Shown: positions 33,473 through 42,874 of the stretch, piece after piece
Position numbering within the stretch: position 1 is the stretch's first letter
Layout of the letters: each line of letters starts with the position of its first letter
NCBI RefSeq assembly: GCF_014076495.1
Contig: NZ_CP043575.1
Location: forward strand, 3,100,001 to 3,164,000
DNA length: 64,000 nucleotides
Source: Comamonas koreensis
GTDB lineage: Bacteria > Pseudomonadota > Gammaproteobacteria > Burkholderiales > Burkholderiaceae_C
Reading direction: 5' to 3'
Notes under the pieces: model-generated
What the model saw: the letters and a program-made list of their open reading frames with translations, nothing else
What the model was told of the DNA's origin: nothing
Databases searched by the model: none
Made by a program: the position numbers and the translations under genes

Positions 33473-34765
33473 TCAGCCCTTGAGAAAATGCGCAGCGCCC
33501 TGCGCTGCCCGCACGCCGCTCGACAAGGCCGCCGTCAGCAAATAGCCGCCCGTCGGCGCTTCCCAGTCCAGCATTTCCCCCGCGCAAAACAGCCCTGGCC
33601 GGGCATGACACATCAGGTCATGCGACAGCGCGGTAAAGGCCACGCCACCGGCAGTGCTGATCGCCTCATCGATGGGGCGCGTAGCGGCCACGGTGATCGG
33701 CGCTGCCTTGATGGTGCGGGCCAGCAGCTCGGCATCCTGCATCCCCGCCTTGCCCAGCACTTCAAACAGCAAGGCAGCCTTGATGCCCTCCAAGCCCAGC
33801 CGGCTCTTGAGGTGGCTGGCCAGGCTGCGCGAGCCGCGCGGGTGGCGCACTTCGGCCAGCACGCGCTCGGCGCTGTGGTCAGGCAGCAGATCAACCAAGA
33901 AGGTGGCGCTGCCCTGGGCCTGGATCGCGTCGCGCAGCAGCGCAGACACGGCATAGACCAGGCTGCCTTCAACGCCAGCATCGGTGGCGACAAACTCGCC
34001 ACGGCGTGCAAAACCCGCCTCGCTGCCGTCCTCAAAGCGAATGGCCACCGATTTGAAAGGCTGGCCGGCAAACTTGCTGGCAAAAAACGGCGACCAGCCG
34101 GGTGCCTTCTCGCCATTGGCGGCCGGCAGCATGCGCACATCAAAGCCGCAGTTGGCCGGTGCAAGCGGGGCAGTTTCCACCCCTGCCTGCTCAAGCAGCG
34201 GCACCCAGGCGCCGTCCGAGCCAAGCCGCGCCCAGCTGCCGCCGCCCAGCGCCAACACCGTGGCGCGCGCTTGCACGGCAGTCTCGCCATCGGGGGCAGC
34301 AAAGCGCAATGCGCCTGCCGCGTCCCAGCCCAGCCAGCGGTGGCGCATCGCAAAACGCACGCCAGCGGCCCGCATAGCCACCAGCCAGGCGCGCAGCAAG
34401 GGTGCGGCCTTCATGTCCTTGGGAAACACCCGGCCCGAGGTGCCAACAAAGGTCTCGATGCCCAGATCCTGGGCCCAGGCCTGCACTTCCGCCGCACCAA
34501 AATACTGCAGCCAGGAGGCGACGACAGCCTGCTGGCGGCCGTAACGCCCGACGAACGGCGCCATGGGCTCGGAGTGGGTCAGGTTGAGGCCGCCGCGCCC
34601 GGCGAGCAAAAACTTGCGCCCTACCGAAGGCATCGCGTCATAGACCGTCACCTGCAAACCGGCCTGCGCCAGGCGGTGCGCCGCCATCAGGCCCGCCGGG
34701 CCGCCGCCAATGACCGCCACATCTACAGGGGCGGGCGAAGAAGAGGAGTGGCTGGGCAAGGTCAT
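33473..34765 (-). CDS. TIGR03862/HI0933-like flavoprotein (NAD(P)/FAD-dependent oxidoreductase)
   Basis: A 430-residue FAD-binding protein. The N-terminal dinucleotide fold is VDVAVIGGGPAGLMAAHRLAQAGLQVTVYDA, followed by the family-specific GRKFLLAGRGGLNLTHSEP and, further on, ATVLALGGGSWARLGSDG. The C-terminal AISTAGGVAF and PGLFCAGEMLDWEAPTGGYLLTAALSSG complete the FAD site. This is the HI0933/YhiN-type family, whose physiological substrate is unknown. The start at 34765 leaves a short polar leader; upstream in-frame starts add a hydrophobic, non-family stretch. It is divergent from moaA across about 150 bp. Confidence 0.88.
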   Translation of the reverse strand: MTLPSHSSSSPAPVDVAVIGGGPAGLMAAHRLAQAGLQVTVYDAMPSVGRKFLLAGRGGLNLTHSEPMAPFVGRYGRQQAVVASWLQYFGAAEVQAWAQDLGIETFVGTSGRVFPKDMKAAPLLRAWLVAMRAAGVRFAMRHRWLGWDAAGALRFAAPDGETAVQARATVLALGGGSWARLGSDGAWVPLLEQAGVETAPLAPANCGFDVRMLPAANGEKAPGWSPFFASKFAGQPFKSVAIRFEDGSEAGFARRGEFVATDAGVEGSLVYAVSALLRDAIQAQGSATFLVDLLPDHSAERVLAEVRHPRGSRSLASHLKSRLGLEGIKAALLFEVLGKAGMQDAELLARTIKAAPITVAATRPIDEAISTAGGVAFTALSHDLMCHARPGLFCAGEMLDWEAPTGGYLLTAALSSGVRAAQGAAHFLKG

Positions 34766-34913
34766 GGCAAAAGCAACGCAAAAGAGAACAAGGGGGCGAA
34801 CCATACACCAAGTCCAGCCCCTGGTGGACAAGGATTGGTACTTTTCACGAAGGGCTGATGCAGCGCATACCCGCAAGGCCGCATCGTCGGGCGCTCTCTA
34901 GTACTATGGAGTA

Positions 34914-36056
34914 ATGGATCGTCCTGTCATTTCCCTGGTGGACCTGCGTCTGCACGATGCAGGCCTAGCCATGCCCGCACCGGCCGGCACTGCGCAGCCC
35001 CACATCGGCGCTGTACATGACCGGCGCCATCGGCCACTGCGGGATCTGCGCATCAGCGTGACGGACCGCTGCAACTTCCGCTGCAGCTACTGCATGCCCA
35101 AGGACGTGTTCGACAAGGACCACCAGTACCTGCCGCACCGCGATTTGCTCAGCTTTGAGGAAATCACCCGCACAGCGCGCCTGTTTGCGCAGCTGGGCGT
35201 CGGCAAGCTGCGCATCACCGGTGGCGAGCCGCTGCTGCGCAAGAACCTGGAAACCCTGATCGCCCAACTGGCCCAGCTCGAGACGCTCAACGGCACGCCA
35301 ATGGACCTGACCTTGACGACCAATGGCTCCATTCTGGCACGCAAGGCGCGCGCCCTCAAAGACGCCGGGCTCAAGCGCTTGACGGTCAGCCTCGACAGCC
35401 TGAGCGACCCGCTGTTCCGCCAGATGAACGACATGGACTTCCCGGTCGCCACGGTGCTGCAAGGCATTGAGACCGCGCAGGCGGTGGGCTTTGGCAACAT
35501 CAAGGTCAACATGGTCGTCAAGCGCGGCGTCAATGACCACGAGGTCGTCGCGATGGCGCGCCACTTTCGCGGCAGCGGCGTGACCCTGCGCTTTATCGAA
35601 TTCATGGATGTGGGCGCCACCAACGGCTGGCGGCTCGAAGAGGTACTGCCCTCGGACGCCGTGCTGGAGCGCCTGCAGTCCGCCTTTGCACTCACCCCGC
35701 TGTCAGCGACTGCGCCTGGCGAGACTGCCGTGCGCTGGGGCTATGTCGGCGCCAACGGCCAGCATGACCCCAGCCTCGGCGAAATTGGCCTGATCAGCAG
35801 TGTCACCCACGCCTTTTGCCAGGACTGCAACCGCGCGCGCCTCTCGACCGAGGGCAAGCTGTTCTTGTGCCTGTTTGCCAGCGAGGGCTGGGACTTGCGT
35901 GCCATGCTGCGCAACGGCGCCAGCGATAGCGATATTCGCCAGGCCCTTGCCCAGGTCTGGGGCCAGCGCAGCGACAACTACAGCGAGCAGCGCAGCCTGC
36001 ATCCCGAGATCGCCCTGCAACGCCAGCGGGTGGAGATGAGTTATATCGGCGGCTGA
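34914..36056 (+). CDS. moaA: GTP 3',8-cyclase MoaA
   Basis: A 380-residue radical SAM enzyme, the first step of molybdenum cofactor synthesis. The N-terminal cluster motif is C53-x3-C57-x2-C60 ([12 protein letters not shown]), followed by GGEPLLR. The C-terminal cluster is [11 protein letters not shown]...LCLFA, and the extreme C terminus MSYIGG preserves the catalytic GG tail. An N-terminal extension of ~35 residues before the core is not unusual. mobA follows after 66 bp, so the pair forms a small Moco operon. Confidence 0.96.
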   Translation: MDRPVISLVDLRLHDAGLAMPAPAGTAQPHIGAVHDRRHRPLRDLRISVTDRCNFRCSYCMPKDVFDKDHQYLPHRDLLSFEEITRTARLFAQLGVGKLRITGGEPLLRKNLETLIAQLAQLETLNGTPMDLTLTTNGSILARKARALKDAGLKRLTVSLDSLSDPLFRQMNDMDFPVATVLQGIETAQAVGFGNIKVNMVVKRGVNDHEVVAMARHFRGSGVTLRFIEFMDVGATNGWRLEEVLPSDAVLERLQSAFALTPLSATAPGETAVRWGYVGANGQHDPSLGEIGLISSVTHAFCQDCNRARLSTEGKLFLCLFASEGWDLRAMLRNGASDSDIRQALAQVWGQRSDNYSEQRSLHPEIALQRQRVEMSYIGG

Positions 36057-36122
36057 TTCGGCCCGGCCCTCCTGTGATGGGCGCATCTGCCCGATGGCCT
36101 CAACCCCCTGCTCCGTTGCACC

Positions 36123-36776
36123 ATGTCCTCTTGCGCACCAACCATCCCGCCCGAACACATCACCGGCCTGGTGTTGGCAGGCGGCCAGGGCACGCGCATG
36201 GGGGGTGCTGACAAAGGCCTGCAGCTGCTCGGTGGCCAGGCGCTGGCCTGGCACTGCGCCCAGCGGCTGCAGCCCCAGGTGGGGCCACTGCTGATCAATG
36301 CCAACAGGCACTTGGAGGCCTACCGCGCGCTGGGCTACCCAGTGGTGCCAGACCTCAGCCTGCCAGACACCGAAGCTTTCCCGGGCCCATTGGCAGGCTT
36401 CGCCGCCGGCCTGGCAGCTTGCCAGACGCCGTGGCTGGTGACGGTGGCCTGCGACACGCCGCATTTTCCGCTGGACCTGGCGCAGCGACTGGCGCAAGCT
36501 GCGGCCGCCCAGGGCTGCCCCATCGCGATGGCCTGTACACCATCTGAAGAGACTGGCAGCGACCGCCCGGTACTGCAACCCACGTTTTGCCTGATCCATG
36601 CCAGCCTGGCAGCCAGTGTTCGGCAATTTGTCGCCGGCGGCGGGCGCAAGCTGCGGCAGTGGGCGGCGCAACACGGAAACTGCCTGGTGCTTTTTGGCGA
36701 TGCCCAGGCGTTCTACAACGCCAATACGCCTGAAGAATTGGCCCGGCTGCAGGACATGCCAGCGCCGCACAAGTGA
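36123..36776 (+). CDS. mobA: Molybdenum cofactor guanylyltransferase MobA
   Basis: A 217-residue nucleotidyltransferase that attaches GMP to molybdopterin to form the dinucleotide cofactor. The GTP-binding loop is LAGGQGTRMGGADKGL (~18-33), followed by PDTEAFPGPLAGFAAGL and the metal-binding TVACDTPHFP. The C-terminal PVLQPTFCLIHASLAASV and NANTPEEL are typical. It follows moaA and precedes a thioredoxin-like gene on the same strand. Confidence 0.94.
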   Translation: MSSCAPTIPPEHITGLVLAGGQGTRMGGADKGLQLLGGQALAWHCAQRLQPQVGPLLINANRHLEAYRALGYPVVPDLSLPDTEAFPGPLAGFAAGLAACQTPWLVTVACDTPHFPLDLAQRLAQAAAAQGCPIAMACTPSEETGSDRPVLQPTFCLIHASLAASVRQFVAGGGRKLRQWAAQHGNCLVLFGDAQAFYNANTPEELARLQDMPAPHK

Positions 36777-36849
36777 CTGGCGCTGACGAATCAACGCCGG
36801 GCCGGTGCTATAACGGTCCACACGACCACCGCACATTTGGAGCCGCCTT

Positions 36850-37179
36850 TTGACCTACTCGGCACAGCACCTCAGCCAGGAGCCCCAGCGCTCCGACATC
36901 GACACCCAGCCCGGCTTGACCGTCCTGGAATTTGGCACGCCCTGGTGCCCGCATTGCCTGGGCGCGCAAGGCCTGATCGAGCAGGTGCTGGGCCCGCGCG
37001 CCGATATTAAGCATCTGAAAGTGGAAGATGGCCCCGGCCGCCCCTTGGGCCGCAGCTACCGCATCAAGCTCTGGCCCACCTTGGTGGTGCTGCGCGATGG
37101 CCAGGAAGTGGCACGCGTGGTGCGCCCGACCGATGCGGCCAGCATCAACACGGCACTGGCAGCGCTGCAAACGCCATAA
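36850..37179 (+). CDS. Thioredoxin-family protein with WCPHC active site
   Basis: A 109-residue thioredoxin-fold protein. The active site FGTPWCPHCLGA places Cys33 and Cys36; the cis-Pro segment is LWPTLVVLRDG. The CPHC dipeptide pair differs from the CGPC of classical thioredoxin and is more like oxidising disulfide exchangers such as DsbA, yet there is no signal peptide, so the protein is cytosolic. The start is a TTG at 36850, supported by GGAG seven bases upstream; no in-frame ATG fits. It follows mobA by 73 bp and may share its transcript. Confidence 0.82.
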   Translation: MTYSAQHLSQEPQRSDIDTQPGLTVLEFGTPWCPHCLGAQGLIEQVLGPRADIKHLKVEDGPGRPLGRSYRIKLWPTLVVLRDGQEVARVVRPTDAASINTALAALQTP

Positions 37180-37187
37180 ATTGAAGG

Positions 37188-37211
37188 GGCTCGGCGCATG
37201 CATGCCGAGCC
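37188..37211. terminator. Hairpin between the thioredoxin-like and cyclase genes
   Basis: Perfect 8-bp stem GGCTCGGC/GCCGAGCC around GCATGCAT, located between convergent genes. No T-run on either side, so termination by it alone is uncertain. Confidence 0.45.
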
Positions 37212-37223
37212 TGCCATGCGTGC

Positions 37224-38129
37224 CTAGACCGGTGTGACCGAAAACGCCGTGCTGGGCGCCGTGGGGTCTTCGGGCGACACGCCAAAGTACATCACACCCA
37301 CGCCATGCAATTGCACCGATTCGCGGCGCACGGCAGTGGCGGGGTTGGCACCAAAGCTCACCCAGGTGCCATAGCGGCTCAGATCGGTGTAGATCACATT
37401 GCCGCTGCGCCAGTCGATGCGGCCATGCTGGCGGGAGACGCGCCGGTCCAGCACCACCCATTCCGAATCCGATGAGCGGCCGACAAAAATCGGCATCTCC
37501 TGGGTGCTGAAAAAACGCTCCACCCCGCCCGATGCCAGCCGCAGCCGCATCTGCACCACGGCCTCGGGCTTCATCGGCAGGACAGAGTCGTACGCGGTCA
37601 CGACCTCCTGGGCTTCGGGCTCGATCCACTGCACCTGGTAGAGCATTTGCTGCTCGGCCTTACCGCGCACATCCATCCAGCCCATCGGCACAAACACGGT
37701 ATCGGCGCGGGCGCCGGACTCCATCGTCGAGGCGGCAGCCCAGACCTCGCGGTGACCGGCCTTTTCGCACAGGCGCGCGGCCATGTTGACCGAGTCGCCA
37801 TAGCAGTCGCCCTCCATCAGCACCACTTCACCGGTGCTCATGCCCACACGTACATGGAATTTTTGCGATGCAGGCAGGGAGTCCCATTGCCCGTAGTGGC
37901 GGCGCATCAGCATGGTCATGGCGCTCACGGCCAAGGCACTGCTGTTGAAGATGGCCAGCACACCATCACCCAGGGTCTTGATCACCCGCCCCCCCGCTTG
38001 CACGACGACTTGCTTGAAAGCGTCCGTCATGCCCGCGACTGCTCGCGCAGCACGCTCATTGCCCAAGGTTTCGAACAATGCGGTACTGCCCGAGATATCG
38101 ATGAATACCACGGTGGCGACAGTTGTCAT
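37224..38129 (-). CDS. Class III adenylate/guanylate cyclase with C-terminal FHA domain
   Basis: A 301-residue soluble protein. Residues 1-~175 are a class III nucleotide cyclase: metal-binding D11 in VVFIDISGSTALFE and D55 in KTLGDGVLAIF, then VRVGMSTGEV and YGDSVNMAARLCEKAG. Residues ~210-285 form an FHA phosphothreonine-binding domain (PIFVGRSSDSEWVVLDRRVSRQHGRI...YGTWVSF, with GR, SRxH and N/YGT elements). This suggests cyclic-nucleotide synthesis linked to recognition of a Ser/Thr-phosphorylated partner. No kinase is nearby. A 245-bp gap upstream (38130-38374) holds its promoter; nothing else was recognised there. Confidence 0.88.
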   Translation of the reverse strand: MTTVATVVFIDISGSTALFETLGNERAARAVAGMTDAFKQVVVQAGGRVIKTLGDGVLAIFNSSALAVSAMTMLMRRHYGQWDSLPASQKFHVRVGMSTGEVVLMEGDCYGDSVNMAARLCEKAGHREVWAAASTMESGARADTVFVPMGWMDVRGKAEQQMLYQVQWIEPEAQEVVTAYDSVLPMKPEAVVQMRLRLASGGVERFFSTQEMPIFVGRSSDSEWVVLDRRVSRQHGRIDWRSGNVIYTDLSRYGTWVSFGANPATAVRRESVQLHGVGVMYFGVSPEDPTAPSTAFSVTPV

Positions 38130-38374
38130 GGATTTTCTTGTTACGGCAGGGGCTGCCTCCTCCCCAGGAGCAACGCCAGCCTATGCATCAATAGCGACCA
38201 TGCATATTACACTGCAAACCGGCGCCCGCGGCCAGTCTGGCCCCGTCGTCGAACTTACGAATTGTTTAGATTCCAACAGCCAGGGGTCTACCCTGGCTTG
38301 TCACAAGCCCCAGTCCAACGCGCATGGTAGATGGCTGGGCAGGCTGTGAACCCAGGCCCAGCCCACGCTTTGCG

Positions 38375-39388
38375 TTATTGGTGGCCCCAATAAATCAGTG
38401 CGTCACGGCCTTCAACGCTCAGCGATACCTGGGCGCCCACCGGTAGCAGCACCTTGGTGGGCACATGGCCAAAAGGCAGGTTGGTAAAGACAGGGGCCTC
38501 GATCTGCGTGCGCAGCCACTGCACGACGCTGGCCAGCTTGAAGCCCTTGTCATGCGCGTTCAGCTGGTAGTCGCTGAACTGGCCAAACACCACGGCCTTT
38601 TGCTGGGCAAGCACGCCGGCGTGCAGCAGGGTCGTCAGCAGGCGCTCGATCTTGTAGGGCGTCTCGCCCACATCCTCGATGAACAGCACGCCGCCTTTGA
38701 CCTTGGGCAGGTAAGGCGTGCCTACCAGCGACGCGATCATCGCCAGGTTGCCACCCCACAGCGTGGCCTTGGGGATGTAGACATCGGCCGAGGCCGAGGC
38801 GCCGGTCACCGTGCCGGTTTTTTCAGCCGTCAGCCGCCAGCCGGCGCCCTCGCCCGCGCCGCTCAGCAGGTCTTCAAAGCAGTCCTGCATGATGTCGTCG
38901 ACACCATATTTTGCGCCAAAATCTCCCACCAGCGCCGGGCCGGCCCAGGTCATGGCACGGGTCTTGGCATACAGCGCCAGCTGGAACGCCGTGAAATCGC
39001 TCAGGCCGACAAAGCGCGTACCCGAAGCCACGGCCTTGGCGATCTGTTCATAGTCCAGGCGGTGCAACAGGCGCGAGAGCCCATAGCCGCCCCGGCTGAT
39101 CATCGCCACATCGGCGCCGCTCTCGCAGGCCCGGGCGATGGCCGCCAGGCGCGTGTCGTCGTCACCGGCAAAGCGGGTGCTGGATGCGAGCGCGTCCTGG
39201 TCCACCTCGACCTGGTGGCCCATGGCCTCCAGGCGCTTCACTGCACGTTGGAATGCCTTTTTATCGCGCACAGCGCCCGAGGGTGAATACACATAAATAT
39301 GCTTGGGGCCGTGGGCATGGTGGTGCTGGCAATGCGCGTGGTCGCAGTGACCCTGGTCGTGGTCATGGGAGTGGTCGTGCTGGTGCAT
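38375..39388 (-). CDS. ldcA: LD-carboxypeptidase (peptidase S66) with histidine-rich N terminus
   Basis: A 337-residue cytosolic peptidase that removes the terminal D-Ala from muropeptide tetrapeptides during peptidoglycan recycling. S66 landmarks: YVYSPSGAV, ISRGGYGLSRLL, the nucleophile S130 in GLSDFTAFQLALY, WGGNLAMIASLVGTPYLP, FIEDVGE with the catalytic-type Glu, and LPFGHVPTK with the catalytic-type His. The first 30 residues are exceptional: 13 His plus two Cys (MHQHDHSHDHDQGHCDHAHC...), a leader like those of nickel, zinc or copper chaperones and not part of the peptidase fold. The start at 39388 keeps this leader at the N terminus; a longer frame to 39472 is less likely. Confidence 0.9.
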   Translation of the reverse strand: MHQHDHSHDHDQGHCDHAHCQHHHAHGPKHIYVYSPSGAVRDKKAFQRAVKRLEAMGHQVEVDQDALASSTRFAGDDDTRLAAIARACESGADVAMISRGGYGLSRLLHRLDYEQIAKAVASGTRFVGLSDFTAFQLALYAKTRAMTWAGPALVGDFGAKYGVDDIMQDCFEDLLSGAGEGAGWRLTAEKTGTVTGASASADVYIPKATLWGGNLAMIASLVGTPYLPKVKGGVLFIEDVGETPYKIERLLTTLLHAGVLAQQKAVVFGQFSDYQLNAHDKGFKLASVVQWLRTQIEAPVFTNLPFGHVPTKVLLPVGAQVSLSVEGRDALIYWGHQ

Positions 39389-39573
39389 GGCGGCAAACAA
39401 AGGTAGAGAAAGGCAGGCACGGGGCCGCCCAATAAGAGGAGCGGTGCCCGGTTCTGCGCGCAAAACCGGCACCTTCGGTGTTGGGCGGCATTATGCGGCC
39501 AAGCGCGTTGGCGGCCGGTCACAAGGGGACTAAGGCCATGGGTCAGAGAGGGGCTGCGGACCCAGCGTGCCAC

Positions 39574-40011
39574 TCAACCCAGCGCCTGCGGGCGCACCTG
39601 GATCAGGCTGAACACGCCCTGTACGCCAATGGCACCGTTGGCCAGCGCCACCGCCCGGTCCAACAAGGGCCTGGATGACACCGTGCCGCGCAAGGTGACC
39701 ATCGCGTGCGAGGTCTCCACCTGCAGCGCAGCGAGCTCATCGCTTTGCGAGGCGGCCAGCGCATCGCTCACCTGCGAGGTGATCGCATCATCGTCGGCGC
39801 GCCGGCGGTTGGCCTGCGCTGCGCGCTCCACCGCCTCGCTGGCCCGCTGGCCCGAGGCATCGAGTGTCTGCCCCAGCCCCTGGCTCCAGCGCCAGGCCTG
39901 CTGCAAGGCCCCGCCTTGCCAGAGGACGACAGAGCCGGCGCCCAGGGCCGCGAGCACCAAGGCCCAGACAGCAATCGATTTGGCAGTGGAGGAGCGACGG
40001 ATCAAGTGCAT
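39574..40011 (-). CDS. Membrane-anchored BON-domain protein
   Basis: A 145-residue protein. Residues ~12-34 are a membrane anchor or uncleaved signal (SIAVWALVLAALGAGSVVLWQ), then a linker, then a BON domain (~72-140: DDAITSQVSDALAAS..LAALQVETSHAMVTLRGTVSSRPLLDRAVALANGAIGVQGVFSLIQV). BON domains are found in OsmY-like periplasmic proteins and are thought to bind phospholipid. The start at 40011 is chosen because it precedes the membrane segment directly. No operon partner; divergent from the SulP gene. Confidence 0.82.
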   Translation of the reverse strand: MHLIRRSSTAKSIAVWALVLAALGAGSVVLWQGGALQQAWRWSQGLGQTLDASGQRASEAVERAAQANRRRADDDAITSQVSDALAASQSDELAALQVETSHAMVTLRGTVSSRPLLDRAVALANGAIGVQGVFSLIQVRPQALG

Positions 40012-40268
40012 GGGAAGCGGGCGCAAAAGCAGACACAAAGGCAGGCACAGGAAAGGGCAAGACCCGGCCAGCATGGCACTGGCCGTGCCATCCATTGTGA
40101 CGGCAGCCAGGCCGCCTGCCAAGGCTTTGCGACAAGCGGCAGCAAGCTATACCGGCAAGACACGCGGCCTTGGCAGTTCTTCACGGGCGGGGCTGGGCGC
40201 TGCGGCTGCAGTCACCGTTGCGCAAGCGCCTGGCTGCAAGTGCGCGTCGATGCGGCGACAATGCTGCC

Positions 40269-41963
40269 ATGCAGCCCTCCCTGATTTACCGCATTTTCCC
40301 CTTCCTGCGCTGGCCCAAGCCCACCCAACAACTCTTGCGCGGTGAATTCATGGCGGGGATGACGGTGGGGCTGATGCTGGTGCCCCAGGGCGTGGCTTAT
40401 GCGCATCTGGCCGGCATGCCGCTGATCACCGGCATCTATGCCTCGATCATTCCCGCAGCCGTGGCCATCCTCTTTAGCCCCTCGCCTCGGCTGGGCGTCG
40501 GGCCCACGGCGCTGAGCGCCTTGCTCATTGGCGCCTCGCTCACCGGCATGGCCGAGCCCGGCTCGGCCCAGTGGGTCATTCTGGCAGCGTGGATGGCCAT
40601 CATGGCCGGCCTGGTCCAGCTGAGCCTGGGCCTGGTGCGCGCCGGCTGGCTGCTGAACCTGGTGACCTCACCCGTGCTGGCCGGCTTCACGCAGGCCGCT
40701 GCGCTGCTCATTCTGGCCTCGCAGTTGCCCAGTTTGCTGGGCATGCGCAGCGACTGGGCCACGGTTTGGGACAACCCCTCGCTGGGCCTCTTCGACTGGC
40801 GCTCCATCCTGCTGGGCCTGGCGAGCATCGCCATCCTGGTGGTGGGCAAAAAGTGGCGCCCCGCCTTTCCGTCTGCTGTTTTTGTCATCGGCTGCACCGG
40901 GCTTATCAGTTGGGCCACCGATTTTGCCGACAAGGGCGGCGCCGTGGTCGGCCACTTGCCCACGGGCCTGCCGCAGCTGGTCTGGCCGGGCATGCTGGAC
41001 TGGTCGCAGTTTGGCCTGCTCGTCATGCCGGTGCTGGTGATCTCGCTCGTCAGTGCGCTGGAGACCGCCTCCAGCGCCCAGGTCGAGCACCAACAGGCGG
41101 GCACGCGCTGGGACAGCAGCCAGGAGCTGGTCGCGCAAGGCCTGTCCAAGATGAGTGCCGGCCTGTTTGGCAGCTTTGCCACCAGTGCCTCGTTCTCGCG
41201 CTCGGCCGTCAATCTGCTGGCCGGCGCCAAGACGGGCTACGCCAATGTCTTTTCCATCTTGCTGGTCGTGGCCGTCGTGCTGTGGTTCATCCCGGCGCTC
41301 TACCATGTACCGCAGGCCGCGCTCGCTGCCATCGTGATGACGGCTGTCGCCAACCTGGTCAAGCCCCGTGTCCTGGTCTACCTGTTCAAGATCTCACGCA
41401 TCGAAGGCAGCATTGCAGTGGCCACCTTTGGCGTCACCTTGCTGACGGCGCCACGCATCTACTGGGGCGTGCTGTCGGGCATCTTGCTCAGCTCCTGCTA
41501 CTTTCTCTACAACCGCCTGCACCCGCGCATTGTCGAAGTAGGCCTGCACCCCGATGGCAGCCTGCGCGACCGCCATCTGTGGCAACTGCCCCCCTTGGCC
41601 CCGGATCTGCTGGCCCTGCGCATGGATTCGGAGCTGGACTTTGCATCGGCTGCCGCGCTGGAGGAGCGCGCCGCCAATGTCTGGACCCAGCACACGCACT
41701 ACCGGCAGCTCGCCCTGTTGGCCCAGCCGATGAACCAGATCGACATCACCGGCGTCGAAGCCTTTGTGCGGCTCGAGCGCATGGCTGCCAAGCGCGGCGG
41801 CATGCTGCACATCGTTGGCATGAAGCTGCCCGTGGAAGCCCGCCTCAAACGCGCCGGCCTCTTGCAGGACAACCCGCATCTGCGCATGTACCGCACCGAT
41901 GCCGAGTTTCTGCAGGCGATGCGCCGCGCGCACAGCGATGACGGCATCGAGTATTCCATCTAG
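40269..41963 (+). CDS. SulP-family anion permease with STAS domain
   Basis: A 564-residue inner-membrane transporter. The first ~430 residues hold about 12-14 membrane segments with the SulP signature GLMLVPQGVAYAHLAGMPLITGIYASIIPAAVAILFSPSPRLGVGPTAL split across the first two helices. The C-terminal ~120 residues form a cytosolic STAS domain (LALRMDSELDFASAAALEER..., QIDITGVEAFVRLERMAAKRGGMLHIVGMK). Members carry sulfate, bicarbonate or dicarboxylates; the substrate is not evident here. The start at 40269 fits the family. Confidence 0.92.
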   Translation: MQPSLIYRIFPFLRWPKPTQQLLRGEFMAGMTVGLMLVPQGVAYAHLAGMPLITGIYASIIPAAVAILFSPSPRLGVGPTALSALLIGASLTGMAEPGSAQWVILAAWMAIMAGLVQLSLGLVRAGWLLNLVTSPVLAGFTQAAALLILASQLPSLLGMRSDWATVWDNPSLGLFDWRSILLGLASIAILVVGKKWRPAFPSAVFVIGCTGLISWATDFADKGGAVVGHLPTGLPQLVWPGMLDWSQFGLLVMPVLVISLVSALETASSAQVEHQQAGTRWDSSQELVAQGLSKMSAGLFGSFATSASFSRSAVNLLAGAKTGYANVFSILLVVAVVLWFIPALYHVPQAALAAIVMTAVANLVKPRVLVYLFKISRIEGSIAVATFGVTLLTAPRIYWGVLSGILLSSCYFLYNRLHPRIVEVGLHPDGSLRDRHLWQLPPLAPDLLALRMDSELDFASAAALEERAANVWTQHTHYRQLALLAQPMNQIDITGVEAFVRLERMAAKRGGMLHIVGMKLPVEARLKRAGLLQDNPHLRMYRTDAEFLQAMRRAHSDDGIEYSI

Positions 41964-42090
41964 CGACCTCGGTCCGGCACTGCGGGTGTCCGGGGGACCA
42001 GCGCGGCCCTGGCTACAATAGCCGCCCGCGATGCGCTGCGCTGCGCCGCAGGCCGCTCTCTCCCACCCGACGCTTTGCCAGATAACCACC

Positions 42091-42840
42091 GTGCCTTCGA
42101 TTCTCAACATCTCCTGCTACAAGTTTGTCAGCCTGACCGACTGTGAGGCGCAGCGCGAGCTGCTGGCCCAGCGCGCGGCCGATCTGGCGCTCAAGGGTAC
42201 CGTGCTGCTGGCCGAGGAAGGCATCAATTTCTTTCTGGCCGGGCCCGCTGAGGCCGTGCATGCCTGGGTGGATGCGCTGCGCGGGGACCCGCGTTTTGCC
42301 GATGTGCAGCCCAAGGAAAGCTGGTCGCAGACGGTGCCGTTTCGCAAGATGCTGGTCAAGGTCAAGCCCGAGATCATCCGCATGGACCACCCGGCGATAC
42401 GCCCTGCCAACGGCCGGGCGCCTTCGGTCAGCCCCCGCGATCTGCAGCGCTGGCTGCAGCAAGGCCATGATGACCAGGGCCGCCCGGTGGTGACGCTGGA
42501 CACGCGCAATGACTATGAGGTCGATGAAGGCGCTTTTGTCGGCGCGATCGACTGGCGCCTGCGCAAGTTCACCGAGTTCCCCGCGCAGTTGCGCGCGCAC
42601 CGCCAGGACTTGGAAGGCAAGACCGTGGTGAGCTACTGCACCGGCGGCATCCGCTGCGAAAAGGCCGCCATCCTGATGCAGGAAGAAGGCCTAACGCATG
42701 TCTACCAGCTCGAAGGCGGGATCCTCAAGTACTTTGAAGAAACCGATGGCAGCGGCTACCAGGGCAGCTGCTTTGTGTTTGACGAGCGCCGCGCCGTCGA
42801 TGATGGCCTGCGCAAGACGGCGCTCAAGACCGAGTCCTGA
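42091..42840 (+). CDS. trhO: tRNA uridine(34) hydroxylase TrhO (rhodanese-like)
   Basis: A 249-residue YceA-family protein. An N-terminal acylphosphatase-like domain ([18 protein letters not shown]) precedes a rhodanese domain ([17 protein letters not shown]) with active-site C183 in [12 protein letters not shown]. In E. coli and B. subtilis this family hydroxylates U34 of some tRNAs in an oxygen-dependent, prephenate-independent route. The start is a GTG at 42091, which reproduces the family N terminus; the ATG at 42031 adds 20 unrelated residues. It is convergent with doxX across 34 bp. Confidence 0.93.
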   Translation: MPSILNISCYKFVSLTDCEAQRELLAQRAADLALKGTVLLAEEGINFFLAGPAEAVHAWVDALRGDPRFADVQPKESWSQTVPFRKMLVKVKPEIIRMDHPAIRPANGRAPSVSPRDLQRWLQQGHDDQGRPVVTLDTRNDYEVDEGAFVGAIDWRLRKFTEFPAQLRAHRQDLEGKTVVSYCTGGIRCEKAAILMQEEGLTHVYQLEGGILKYFEETDGSGYQGSCFVFDERRAVDDGLRKTALKTES

Positions 42841-42874
42841 GCGGCTAAGCGCTCAGGCCCCGTCTCGCCACCTC

